Assembly: GCA_035295745.1 (NCBI GenBank)
Contig: DATGIL010000046.1
Span: 1 to 43,977 of the forward strand
Origin: JAIQFL01 sp035295745
Lineage (GTDB): Bacteria; Acidobacteriota; Terriglobia; Bryobacterales; Bryobacteraceae
Length of the DNA: 43,977 nt
Direction of reading: 5' to 3'
The position numbers were made by a program, and so were the translations under genes. Position 1 is the first letter of the stretch; each line of letters begins with the position of its first letter. A model generated the notes under the pieces. It made no database searches, was not told the DNA's origin, and saw nothing but the letters and a program-made list of their open reading frames with translations. This document shows positions 34,735-42,996 of this stretch, piece after piece.

Positions 34735-35035
34735 GTCATCGTCGGCAATACGAAGCAGGGGCGCCTGGATCACGCAGCTCCCCAGGATCCGATGCACGTC
34801 CCCGGATTGCAGGCGCCGTCTCCCGTCAGCTCCCTGCTGCTTCGCACGACCGTCTCGCCCGCCGCCACCATCTCGGCAGCCACCCGCGCGATTCGTGAGA
34901 TCGACCGTCAACAGCCCGTGGTCAGCCCGTACCCGTGAAATCGGTATCCGCCTGGCGCTCGGAGCGGGCGCAGGAGAGGTCCTCTGGATGGTTCTGTTGG
35001 AAGGCATGCGACCGACGCTTCTGGGAATCGCATCC
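34735..35035 (+). pseudogene. Remnant of an ADOP (MacB/FtsX-like) permease
   Basis: In one frame EVIVGNTKQGRLDHAAPQDP continues to LQAPSPVSSLLLRTTVSPAA and AIREIDRQQPV, which matches the periplasmic domain of acidobacterial duplicated orphan permeases. At about 34925 the frame breaks and the neighbouring frame gives RTREIGIRLALGAGAGEVLW and LLEGMRPTLLGI, the start of the C-terminal FtsX permease domain. The 60 or so residues usually between these segments are missing, and everything upstream and downstream is lost. It is therefore an internally deleted, frameshifted fragment bounded by repeat copy 4 on the left and the DUF302 ribosome site on the right. Family recognised from memory, not searched. 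Confidence 0.75.
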
Positions 35036-35099
35036 CCGCCTACCACGCGGCCGTAGAAGCTCTGGCTCTCGACGTGCGGGAAGAGATCGGGAGGAATTA

Positions 35100-35495
35100 A
35101 TGTCGCCAGAATTAAACAACGGGGTCGTGTCCATCGCGTCTCACCATTCGGTGGAGCAGACGGTCCGCCGAGTGGAACAGATTCTCGAGGTCAAGGGCGT
35201 GAGACTGTTCGCCATCATCGATCACAGCGGGGAAGCCGAGCGAATCGGCATGGAGATGCGCCCCTGCAAGCTGCTGATCTTCGGCAATCCGAAAGCTGGC
35301 ACGCCCCTGATGCTGGCCGCTCCGAGCCTCGCACTCGATCTGCCGCTGAAGATTCTGGTTTGGGAAAAGTCCGACGGCTCCGTCTGGGTCACCTACAACG
35401 ACAGCGCCTACCTCCAGCAGAGACACGCCTTCCCCGCAGAGTTGCTCGCTAACATCTCGGTAGTGGACACCCTGGCTGCCAATGCCGCCGAATGA
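35100..35495 (+). CDS. DUF302 family protein
   Basis: 131 residues from ATG 35100, with a strong ribosome site (GGGAGGA, five to six bases away). The upstream in-frame extension to 34935 lies in the permease remnant and is rejected. The compact DUF302 domain is complete: SHHSVEQTVRRVEQILEVKGVRLFAIIDHS, GMEMRPCKLLIFGNPKAGTPLM, LPLKILVWEKSDGSVWVTYND. DUF302 is a small alpha/beta domain with no settled biochemical role; many members are single-domain cytoplasmic proteins. Its stop lies 155 bases before the preferred hydrolase start, so the two are probably co-transcribed. Confidence 0.9.
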   Translation: MSPELNNGVVSIASHHSVEQTVRRVEQILEVKGVRLFAIIDHSGEAERIGMEMRPCKLLIFGNPKAGTPLMLAAPSLALDLPLKILVWEKSDGSVWVTYNDSAYLQQRHAFPAELLANISVVDTLAANAAE

Positions 35496-35650
35496 CGTGG
35501 GCTAACTGTCGGACCGTTTCGCTGCGCCCCCCAGAGTCGACCCCGCGTCGCACTGTCGCCCTGCCGACATCCCCTGGCACGCCTCCCGCAACTTATCTCG
35601 GCCGCTACCAACAGCCGCAGTTTGGCACAAAGCCTGCCCGTTCCATCAGC

Positions 35651-36550
35651 ATGGTGCCGCGTACTAACATCCGCAGAGTGAACGCCGATGGCGTCTCTGT
35701 GTTCTATCGTGAGGCAGGACCGGCGGATGCTCCGGTGGTTCTGTTACTTCACGGATTCCCCACCTCTTCGTTTCAGTACCGCGAGTTGATTCCGCGCCTG
35801 GCCGGCCGTTACCGCGTGATCGCACCCGACCTTCCGGGCTTCGGCTTCACCGAAGTCGCGCCCGAGCGCAACTACCAATACTCGTTCGACGCCTTGGCGA
35901 ACACGACCCTTGCCTTCACCGATGCGATGCGTCTCGACCGCTACGCCCTCTACGTCTTTGACTATGGTGCACCCACCGGCTTACGCATGGCGATGGCGCG
36001 GCCCGATCGTGTTGCAGCCATCGTGTCGCAGAACGGTAACGCCTATGAGGAGGGTCTCGGCGACGCCTGGGCGCCCATTCAGCGCTACTGGCGCGAGCCC
36101 ACAGCGGAGAATCGCGAAGCGGTGCGAAGGGAGCTGTCACCCGCGGGCCTCGCCTCGCAATGTACCCACGGCGTGCCGCACCCCGAACGCATCGCGCCCG
36201 AAGGCTACACCCTCGACGCTGCCATGATCGCCAGGCCCGGAAATATGGAAATCCAGTTGGACCTCTTCCTCGACTACGCCAACAACGTCAAGCTCTACCC
36301 CGCATTCCACGACTACTTGCGCAAGTTTGAGCCTCCACTGCTCGCGATCTGGGGCCGTCACGATCCGTTCTTCATTCCTGCCGGCGCCGAAGCATACCGC
36401 CGCGACAATCCTAATGCTGTCGTGCAATTCCTCGATACCGGCCACTTCGCCCTCGAAACGCACGTCGACGAAGTCGCCTCCGCGATGCTGGATTTCCTCG
36501 ACCGCGTCGGCTATGGAGTTGTCCTCGGCACTCGTGCCGGCCGTGTCTAG
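35651..36550 (+). CDS. Alpha/beta hydrolase, haloalkane dehalogenase/epoxide hydrolase-like
   Basis: 299 residues from ATG 35651. A longer form from ATG 35492 would overlap the DUF302 stop as ATGA, but its extra 53 residues are low-complexity and not family-like. It has the oxyanion motif HGFPTSSFQYR, nucleophile elbow VFDYGAPTG with aspartate in place of serine as in dehalogenases and epoxide hydrolases, catalytic acid in WGRHDPFF and histidine in TGHFALETH. The cap domain lies between about residues 150 and 220. The aspartate nucleophile points to C-halogen or epoxide cleavage through an ester intermediate, but the substrate is unknown. Cytoplasmic. Confidence 0.88.
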   Translation: MVPRTNIRRVNADGVSVFYREAGPADAPVVLLLHGFPTSSFQYRELIPRLAGRYRVIAPDLPGFGFTEVAPERNYQYSFDALANTTLAFTDAMRLDRYALYVFDYGAPTGLRMAMARPDRVAAIVSQNGNAYEEGLGDAWAPIQRYWREPTAENREAVRRELSPAGLASQCTHGVPHPERIAPEGYTLDAAMIARPGNMEIQLDLFLDYANNVKLYPAFHDYLRKFEPPLLAIWGRHDPFFIPAGAEAYRRDNPNAVVQFLDTGHFALETHVDEVASAMLDFLDRVGYGVVLGTRAGRV

Positions 36551-36556
36551 GGTACC

Positions 36557-36671
36557 CGTGGCGCAAACACCCTTGAAAGCAGGGGTTGGGGGTTAGAGGT
36601 TCGCGGCGTGTCGCCGTAGCCGAGCCTAGCTGCCTGGCGAACCCGCCGTTTTCATCGGAATCCATGGCGCC
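36557..36671 (+). repeat. Split double-hairpin repeat with G-rich insert, copy A
   Basis: Begins as a normal element (CGTGGCGCAAACAC), but mid-way through the first stem it switches to a module starting CCTTGAAAGCAGG, with G-runs GGGGTTGGGGG, and ending TTCATCGGAATCCATGGCG. The right half of the hairpin element is not recognisable here. The module is shared with 42802-42910. It lies between the convergent hydrolase and OmpA-like genes. Confidence 0.75.
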
Positions 36672-36690
36672 ACTCGACGTTCCGGGCCTC

Positions 36691-37662
36691 CTACTTCGAG
36701 CCCGCTGCTTTACTCAGCAGTTTCAGCGAACCCGTCGTACTCGCGACTCCCACCCCGGGAGATCCGACCGTCCTCCCGGTCTTAAAATTAGGAATGCGAA
36801 ATCCGAAAGCCACCGAGTACCAATGCAGAGGCCGGAACATGAACGTCGTCGACCCATGCGACGCCGCCCCGTGGGACACCCCCGCCGACTCCAGCGTCGC
36901 AGGCCCTTCGAAATCCTCAACCGAGATCCAACGCGGTCCTGAGAAGTCGTTCCAGTCGCCACCGAGCGTCTTTCCGCCCCCTACATTCTTCACCGACAGG
37001 CTCGGGCCCAGCGTCTTTCCCATTGCTTCGAACAGATACACACACGAGACATTGGCTTCCACATCGCGAATCTCAAACGTGTATGAGTCCCGAGAAACGC
37101 CCGCTTGCATTACCTTCTGGATCGGTCCTGGAAGCGGAAGGGTGTAGGTCACCGAAGCCCCATCCAGCATGCGAATCTGAAACGGTTTATTGGGCGGCAG
37201 GGTCTTTGGCTTCGGGGGAGCGGCAATGACCGGCGGGGGAGGCGGAGGAGGAATCGGTTTATCTTCTCCGCACAAATCGACCAGCACCGCGCGGTAGACC
37301 ATGTTCTCCTTGCCGTCTTTTTGGCCATCGCGCGCCGCCCTGTCTTCACCCACCCATTGCGCCTCGGCGAACAAATCCCCGTGCGCCTTCTTTGTCACAT
37401 ACTCATACGCTTTCTGTGCCCGCTTTTGGGAAAGCCCTAAGTTGTGCTTCTCAGTGCCGCTGCGACTCGCCCGTCCTTCCACTTTGAATCGCCATTTCTT
37501 CCTCGATCCGGCCTGAATCGCCCCGAGCACCTTGGTATCCAGAAACTCCAGGTGCGCACTCTTGAGATCGTCGTGATCGATATCGAAGTCGTAGAGCAGT
37601 GCTTGCAGTGGATCGGCACTGATTTGCCAGACAAATCCCCGGGAACTCGTGCGATGATGCAT
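36691..37662 (-). CDS. OmpA-like domain protein without signal peptide
   Basis: 323 residues; ATG 37662 has a strong AAGGAGGG ribosome site. Residues about 45-130 resemble the OmpA C-terminal peptidoglycan-binding fold (FKVEGRASRSGTEKHNLGLSQKRAQKAYEYV), which normally uses a diaminopimelate-binding Asp and Arg. A proline run (PPPPPPPP) follows, then a beta-rich C-terminal domain of unknown fold. The absence of any N-terminal signal is odd for a periplasmic OmpA domain. The gene starts 51 bases after the end of the large discoidin protein gene and is probably co-transcribed with it. OmpA-like domains without signals occur in phage-tail-like injection systems, but no other such genes are here. 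Confidence 0.7.
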   Translation of the reverse strand: MHHRTSSRGFVWQISADPLQALLYDFDIDHDDLKSAHLEFLDTKVLGAIQAGSRKKWRFKVEGRASRSGTEKHNLGLSQKRAQKAYEYVTKKAHGDLFAEAQWVGEDRAARDGQKDGKENMVYRAVLVDLCGEDKPIPPPPPPPVIAAPPKPKTLPPNKPFQIRMLDGASVTYTLPLPGPIQKVMQAGVSRDSYTFEIRDVEANVSCVYLFEAMGKTLGPSLSVKNVGGGKTLGGDWNDFSGPRWISVEDFEGPATLESAGVSHGAASHGSTTFMFRPLHWYSVAFGFRIPNFKTGRTVGSPGVGVASTTGSLKLLSKAAGSK

Positions 37663-37713
37663 TGTCCCTCCTTATGGCAGCCTTCCAAAATCTGCCAAGA
37701 CGCCCGCGCGGAC

Positions 37714-39430
37714 CTATTGGCCAGACACCTGTACCTCAGCCAGACTCAGATAGTCTGTGCCGCTGAGCTGTACGCGAACATAACGCCCTTGGACGCCGAA
37801 CGGGATCGTCACGGAAGGCGCGGGCGCACTAGTCTGGTGACTGGCGAAGGTACCCGCCCGCGATGCCAGGGTCGCCGTCGTATCCGTCGCCAGGAACGGC
37901 GTATCCGAAACGAACACCCAATAGTCGCTCAACCGCGACCCGCAGCAATCCGTCCGATTCCAAATCGTCACCGAGTTGACCGCGATCGGAACACCCAGAT
38001 CCACCTGCCACCACGGATTCGCTTCCAGGTTCGTCGCCGTCACCGACCCGTGGAAAAAGTTGCCGTCGGTGTTGCCGTCAATCGCCACACGCGCATCCGG
38101 CGCTCCCGGCAGCGTGCTGCTTTGACTCGCCACTTTCGCGGGCCCACTTGTACCCAGTACCTGGACCTCCGCCAGGCTGAGAATGTTCGACCCGCTGAGC
38201 TGCACGCGTACGTAACGACCCAGTACGCCGAACTGAATGACCGTCGACGGATTCGGCGCCGCCGTCTGATGGCTGGCGAACGTCCCCGCACGCGATGCCA
38301 ACGTCGCCGGCGTGTCCGTCGCCAGGAACGGCGTATTTGACACGAACACCCAATAGTCGCTCAGCCGCGACCCACAGCAATCCGTCCGGTTCCAGATCAC
38401 CACCGTCCCAACCGTCGTCGCCGTCCCGAGATCCACCTGCCACCACGGATTTGCCTCCAGATTCGTCGCCGTCACCGAGCCGTCGAAGAAGTTGCCGTCC
38501 GTATTCCCGTCAACTGCGACTTCGGCCGAAGGCGCGCTCGGGAATGTCGAGCTTTGGCTCGCCACGACGGGGCCATGTTCGGTACTGCTGATCACCTGGA
38601 CCTCAGCCAGGCTCAAGTAATCCGTGCCGCTGAGTTGCACGCGCACATAACGGGCGCTGGTGCCAACCGGAATCAGAACCGACGGATTCGGCGCTGTCGT
38701 CTGATGGCTGACGAACGTTCCCGCACGCGATGCCAGAGTCGCCGGTGTGTCCGTGGCCAGGAACGGCGTGTTCGACACAAACACCCAATAGTCGCTCAAC
38801 CGCGAACCGCAGCAGTCCGTCCGGTTCCAGATCCCAAGAGAGCCGATCGTCGTCGCCGTCCCTAAATCCACCTGCCACCATGGATTCGTCTCGAAATTCG
38901 TGGCAGTGACCGAGCCATCGAAGAAGTTACCATCCGTATTGCCGTCCATCGCCACACCGGCTGGAGGAGCGCCTGGCAACGTCGAGCTCTGGCTCGCCAC
39001 TGGAACAATCGATGTAACGCTACTGACGATCTGCACCTCGGCCAGGCTCAAAACGTCGGAGCCGCTGAGTTGCACCCGTACATAGCGGGCCGTGGTGCCG
39101 AACGGAATCGAGACCGAAGGAGCGGGCACGGCAGTCTGGTGACTGGCGAGGGTACCGGGCCGCGACGCCAATGTCGACGGCGTATCTGTTACCAGAAACG
39201 GCGTGTTCGAGACAAACACCCAATAGTCGCTCAACCGCGAGCCGCAGCAATCCGTCCGGTTCCAGATCACCACGGTCCCCACCGTCATTGCCGTTCCGAG
39301 GTCCACCTGCCACCAAGGGTTCGCTTCCGGATTGGTGGCGGTCACCGAGCCGTCGAAATAGTTACCGTCGGTCTTGCCGTCGATCGCTACTCCGGCAGGT
39401 GGCGATCCGGGGTATGTGCTGCTCTGCGTC
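37714..39430 (-). repeat. Four tandem coding repeats of about 432-435 bases
   Basis: The discoidin-like domains are repeated at DNA level: the CAGCAA/CAGCAG anchor (antisense of the CCG in NRTDCCGSR) recurs at 37943, 38375, 38810 and 39245, periods 432, 435 and 435. Long stretches between anchors are near-identical. Such arrays can change copy number by slipped mispairing or recombination. Confidence 0.85.
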
Positions 39431-42400
39431 GCGGTCTTGCCCGAACTGCCCCCGCCACCTCCGCCTCCATTCGCCGGAGTGTTTGTCAGCGAGAAGGTGG
39501 CGGTCAAGCCTCCCACGCTCGCGCTTACAAGGTAGCTGCCTGGAACACCGTTCGCCGTCGCCATCACAGACGCCACACCGCTCGCGTTGGTTGTCATCGT
39601 GACGTTCGACAGGACCGCGCTGGGTCCGCTCCCTGGCGCCAGAAAAGTCACGGTCTGATTGGGCACCGGCGAGCCACACCCGTCGGTGAGGGTCGCCTGC
39701 AGGGGGTTGGCGAAGGGAGTCCCGACGCTAGTGCTCTGCGTCGCGCCTCCCGTGGGGCTGAGCGCGACCGCAGTCCCGGAGCCACAACCGGCAAACGTCA
39801 GGTTGCTGCTCGACTCGCTCGCCTTCAGGTCGGCGTTCGGTACTGCCGCGCTCACGTTTACCTGGTGCCCCACGGTACAGCCGCTGATGCAGTTGTTGGG
39901 ACTCACCGTCAGAACCAGCGTTACGCTCTGTCCCGGCGCAATCGTTCCCAAGTCGGCAACTGCGCTATCCCCCGAATCCGAGATCTGGCACGATCCCTGC
40001 GGGGATGGCTGGCAGCCCGTGATCGTGCTTCCCGGAGCCGTCTCTGTGGCCATCGCATTCATCGCAGGGTTAGGGCTGTCGTTGTCGAACTGATCCCTGA
40101 CGCTGCCGGTGGGGCCCGCCGTGTGGGCCAACAGCGAAGACCGGGCATTGTTCGAAGCTGTCGCCGACCCTGTCACCGTCGCGGAACTGGTAGCGCGTAA
40201 ATTGACCAAAGGTTGCGCCACAGAGAAGTCGCGGAAGCGCGGCACCGCTGCCGCCGGGCTGATCGCGCTTGCCACACCCACCGTGCTCACCGGCGCGTAG
40301 CTGGCGTCCACCTGAATCTGACTCAGGGTCTGCGCCGTCGCCCCTTGCAGAATCAGTGGAAACGTATTCGTCTCGAGCGAATTAGGATCGGCCGAAATCA
40401 CGATCCATGTGGCGCTCACCACCCCACCGCTCGCGACCACTGGTTGATACTGGCCTGGTTGGCCGTTCACGGGGGTCCCGCTTCCGCCGAATTGATCGGT
40501 CCCTGTCAGCAACTGCGCTTGGGGGACCGAATCGCTGTTGAACACCGGAGCCAACACGGAGACATTCGCCGGGACGTTGCTCAATACCACTCGCAAGCGC
40601 GTAGCCGGCACGCTGCCGGCCGCGTGAAAGGCCGTCGTAGTGCCCTCCTCGAACTGAATCGCCAGGGCCTGAGCGCCCTGGAAGGTGGTTGCCGTCTCCT
40701 GCAGGATCAGCGTCGGTGCGGCGTATGCCAGAATCTGCGCCGGGTTGGCAACGGGCACCGGTACGTTTGCGCTTACGCCGATCACGCCGATCACCGGCGT
40801 CGATTGCAGGCTCGCCGGCGTGCCTAGCAGACTGGCATCTGCGCGGACATTCGAGATATGCACGGTGGCGTTCCCCGCGTTGGGCACGAGCGAAACGCCC
40901 GACCAGAAGACAGTGTTGTAACCGGCCACGACTCCGTTGCTCGTGGTGGCTCCGTTCACCAGAATCGCGTCGCTCGATCCGTTGGATATGGCATTCGTCA
41001 CATTGGTATTCAGCGTCAGGGAGATGTCGGCCGTGAGAGTGCTCGTCAATCCGGTGCACGCCAGCATGAGATCTCCCAGAATTTCGGTGCGTCCCTCAAT
41101 CGCCACCTGCGCCGGCGCCGATACGCTCGGTGTGCAGTTCAACGTGGCAGCGCCCGACTGGACCACCAGGTATGGCAACCCGGCGATGGTCAGGCTCAAG
41201 GTGCGCGGCGCGCTCCCGGAGTTTGGCTGCACTGTGTAACTCACCGTGTCGTTGCCCGAACTACTTGCGCCTCCTGTAATCGATACAAACGGGCTGGAGC
41301 TTGTGGCCGTCCAAAAGCAGCCGGCCGGCGCCTGCACCGATGCGGAACCGGTCCCGCCGCCCGCGCCAATTGCCTGGCTGGCCTGCGCCAACGCGAACTT
41401 GCAGCCGTTGCCCGCCTCGATCACGGTATAGATCTGCGTCTGGCCAGCGGCGGCGCCTTGTCCCGTTACCGTAATGGTTCCGGTCCGCCCGAAGTTCGCG
41501 GAATTGGGAGCAACGGTGTAGCTCACCGTCGAACTACCCGAACCCGAGTTCGAGCCGTTGATGGTCAGAAACGACGGATCGCTCGATGACGCCGTGAATC
41601 CACAGTTGCCGCTCGAAGCGCCGACGCTGAAACTGCTGGTGCCGCCTCCTGGCGGGAAGGATTGACTGCCCGGCGTCAGGCCAAGCACACATCCGTTCAA
41701 CTGGAAGACATCGAAGTTTAGTCCCGCGATGCTGAGGAACTCATACCGGGACGTCGGGCTCGAGTTTGGCTGGACGCTATAAGTGACCGTCCCCGAACCG
41801 GACCCGCTCGCGCCGCTGGTAATGGTCACAAACCCCCCGGAAGGCGCGGACGCGGTGTACGCACAGCCGGGCGGTCCCGAAACCTGTACGCTACCTGTGG
41901 AGGCGGCCGGTCCGACCGAAGCCGAGCTCGCCGACAAGGTAAAAGGACAGGCCGGAGCAGAACCGCCGGTGGTGAAAGTGATTTGGGTTGTGATCGTGTA
42001 CGCGACTTCCGAACGTGCCGTAGCGAACCCCGCGTTGGGCCTATCGATCGCGGCAAAGAACTCGAGCTGCAATACGTATTGGGTCCGCCCGTCCAGTTGG
42101 TTGGCTGGAATCGTTGCGGACGTTAAGAGGTTCCCGCTGCCAACATCAAACTTTAGGCTGAAATCGGATGCCCTGAAGATCGCGAAGGAGGTCGAAGTGC
42201 TGGTGACTCCGGCGGGAGGAGTCCAGGAATTCCATGTCAGCGTCAACGGTGCATTTGGGTTCATACCCTGTAGTGAAGCGACTGCGTTGTTGGCGAGAAA
42301 GGGTATTGGAGGGTACGCGTCGGATGCTGGAGTGCTGACGGTCGCGGACACGCTTCCCAACGTGCCTCCACTGATTCGAAAAGTGTAGGTGCCGTTGGGG

Positions 42401-42711
42401 AAATCGGTGTCCAAAGTGGTCTTGCTCGAAAAGGCCGGCTCAAATGAGTAGAGGGTTCCGCCCCCGACAGAAAGCCCCATTGGAGAAAGCGGACTCGTGC
42501 TGGTAACCTGCGCGGCCGTCAGATCGCTGGGCTTGGTTGCATCAAGTTCGACAGCACCGAGAGCGCTGTTCAGCGTTGGCTGTTGGCTGTCACTCGTCTG
42601 GTTGTAGATGAGGCTCTTACGAACGATGTAACTATTGATTTGCGCGCTTGCAACCCACTGCGTGGCGAGAATTAGGACCAACAGACCACCGATTCGATGC
42701 GACGCCGCCAT
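37714..42711 (-). CDS. Giant secreted protein with BACON-like, Ig-like and four discoidin-like domains
   Basis: 1665 residues, ATG with AGGGGA ribosome site and Sec signal (RIGGLLVLILATQWVASA). Domain order: an N-terminal fibronectin/Ig-like region; three BACON-like repeats (about 256-520), each opening with a cysteine-hydrophobic strand and containing a TVSYTVQPNS-type segment; a long beta-rich middle; a bacterial Ig-like (Big_1) domain about 1000-1085 (TLTDGCGSPVPNQTVTF, TNASGVASV); a GGGGGGG linker; then four discoidin/F5-8C-like repeats of 144-145 residues, each with WWQVDLG, IWNRTDCCGSRLSDYWVFVS and RYVRVQLSG near their centres. This arrangement indicates an extracellular glycan-binding adhesin or surface protein. 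No enzymatic domain is seen. It sits between the two-component genes and the OmpA-like gene on one strand. Confidence 0.9.
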   Translation of the reverse strand: MAASHRIGGLLVLILATQWVASAQINSYIVRKSLIYNQTSDSQQPTLNSALGAVELDATKPSDLTAAQVTSTSPLSPMGLSVGGGTLYSFEPAFSSKTTLDTDFPNGTYTFRISGGTLGSVSATVSTPASDAYPPIPFLANNAVASLQGMNPNAPLTLTWNSWTPPAGVTSTSTSFAIFRASDFSLKFDVGSGNLLTSATIPANQLDGRTQYVLQLEFFAAIDRPNAGFATARSEVAYTITTQITFTTGGSAPACPFTLSASSASVGPAASTGSVQVSGPPGCAYTASAPSGGFVTITSGASGSGSGTVTYSVQPNSSPTSRYEFLSIAGLNFDVFQLNGCVLGLTPGSQSFPPGGGTSSFSVGASSGNCGFTASSSDPSFLTINGSNSGSGSSTVSYTVAPNSANFGRTGTITVTGQGAAAGQTQIYTVIEAGNGCKFALAQASQAIGAGGGTGSASVQAPAGCFWTATSSSPFVSITGGASSSGNDTVSYTVQPNSGSAPRTLSLTIAGLPYLVVQSGAATLNCTPSVSAPAQVAIEGRTEILGDLMLACTGLTSTLTADISLTLNTNVTNAISNGSSDAILVNGATTSNGVVAGYNTVFWSGVSLVPNAGNATVHISNVRADASLLGTPASLQSTPVIGVIGVSANVPVPVANPAQILAYAAPTLILQETATTFQGAQALAIQFEEGTTTAFHAAGSVPATRLRVVLSNVPANVSVLAPVFNSDSVPQAQLLTGTDQFGGSGTPVNGQPGQYQPVVASGGVVSATWIVISADPNSLETNTFPLILQGATAQTLSQIQVDASYAPVSTVGVASAISPAAAVPRFRDFSVAQPLVNLRATSSATVTGSATASNNARSSLLAHTAGPTGSVRDQFDNDSPNPAMNAMATETAPGSTITGCQPSPQGSCQISDSGDSAVADLGTIAPGQSVTLVLTVSPNNCISGCTVGHQVNVSAAVPNADLKASESSSNLTFAGCGSGTAVALSPTGGATQSTSVGTPFANPLQATLTDGCGSPVPNQTVTFLAPGSGPSAVLSNVTMTTNASGVASVMATANGVPGSYLVSASVGGLTATFSLTNTPANGGGGGGGSSGKTATQSSTYPGSPPAGVAIDGKTDGNYFDGSVTATNPEANPWWQVDLGTAMTVGTVVIWNRTDCCGSRLSDYWVFVSNTPFLVTDTPSTLASRPGTLASHQTAVPAPSVSIPFGTTARYVRVQLSGSDVLSLAEVQIVSSVTSIVPVASQSSTLPGAPPAGVAMDGNTDGNFFDGSVTATNFETNPWWQVDLGTATTIGSLGIWNRTDCCGSRLSDYWVFVSNTPFLATDTPATLASRAGTFVSHQTTAPNPSVLIPVGTSARYVRVQLSGTDYLSLAEVQVISSTEHGPVVASQSSTFPSAPSAEVAVDGNTDGNFFDGSVTATNLEANPWWQVDLGTATTVGTVVIWNRTDCCGSRLSDYWVFVSNTPFLATDTPATLASRAGTFASHQTAAPNPSTVIQFGVLGRYVRVQLSGSNILSLAEVQVLGTSGPAKVASQSSTLPGAPDARVAIDGNTDGNFFHGSVTATNLEANPWWQVDLGVPIAVNSVTIWNRTDCCGSRLSDYWVFVSDTPFLATDTTATLASRAGTFASHQTSAPAPSVTIPFGVQGRYVRVQLSGTDYLSLAEVQVSGQ

Positions 42712-42734
42712 GATCTTCCCCTTTCGGCAGAGTC

Positions 42735-42776
42735 AGAATACGATGTCCAATTTTTCAAATCACCACCTGAACAGGT
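42735..42776 (-). promoter_or_regulatory. Promoter and palindromic operator of the large adhesin gene
   Basis: A palindrome ACCTGAACAGGT (42765-42776), part of a 14-base match CCACCTGAACAGGT to a site just before the response regulator gene, lies 54 bases before the ATG. A -10-like TATTCT (minus strand, 42735-42740) is downstream. If transcription starts near 42728, the palindrome centre is at about -42, the usual place for an activator. The adjacent two-component regulator is an obvious candidate. Confidence 0.5.
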
Positions 42777-42787
42777 AGGCTTTCCGA

Positions 42788-42966
42788 CGTGGCGCAAACA
42801 CCCTTGAAAGCAGGAGTTGGGGGTTAGGGGTTGGGGGTTCGCGGCGTGATGCCATGGCCGAGCCGATCTGCCCGGCGAACGCGCCGCTTTCATCGGAATC
42901 CATGGCGACAAAGCAGCCCAAGACCACTCCTGTTTGCCGCCCCGACACTCATGTCGAGACTTTTCG
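42788..42966 (+). repeat. Split double-hairpin repeat with G-rich insert, copy B
   Basis: Left part CGTGGCGCAAACAC (42788-42801), then a module of about 125 bases opening CCTTGAAAGCAGG with GGGGGTTAGGGGTTGGGGG and ending near 42924, then the right part CACTCCTGTTTGCCG and a second stem around CCGACA/TGTCGA with two C-A mismatches, ending CTTTTCG. The module separates the two arms of the first stem and carries short inverted ends TGAAAGC/GCTTTCA. It closely matches 36571-36669. Confidence 0.8.
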
Positions 42967-42996
42967 CTCGTCAACCAGGCATGCCTCCGCGACGCG

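Noticed and set aside
34405..35046. 213-residue minus-strand frame spanning the permease remnant
   Set aside because: A chimera antisense to the ADOP fragment and repeat copy 4; only its last part looks remotely coding.
35492..35650. Upstream ATG overlapping the DUF302 stop as the hydrolase start
   Set aside because: The ATGA overlap is attractive, but the 53 added residues are low-complexity and exceed the family's usual length; kept only as an alternative.
37714..39430. Regularly spaced repeats considered as a CRISPR array
   Set aside because: Units are over 430 bases, contiguous and protein-coding, with no short spacers.
39070..40200. 376-residue plus-strand frame opposite the giant secreted protein
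   Set aside because: Arg/His-rich shadow frame with no domain or ribosome site.
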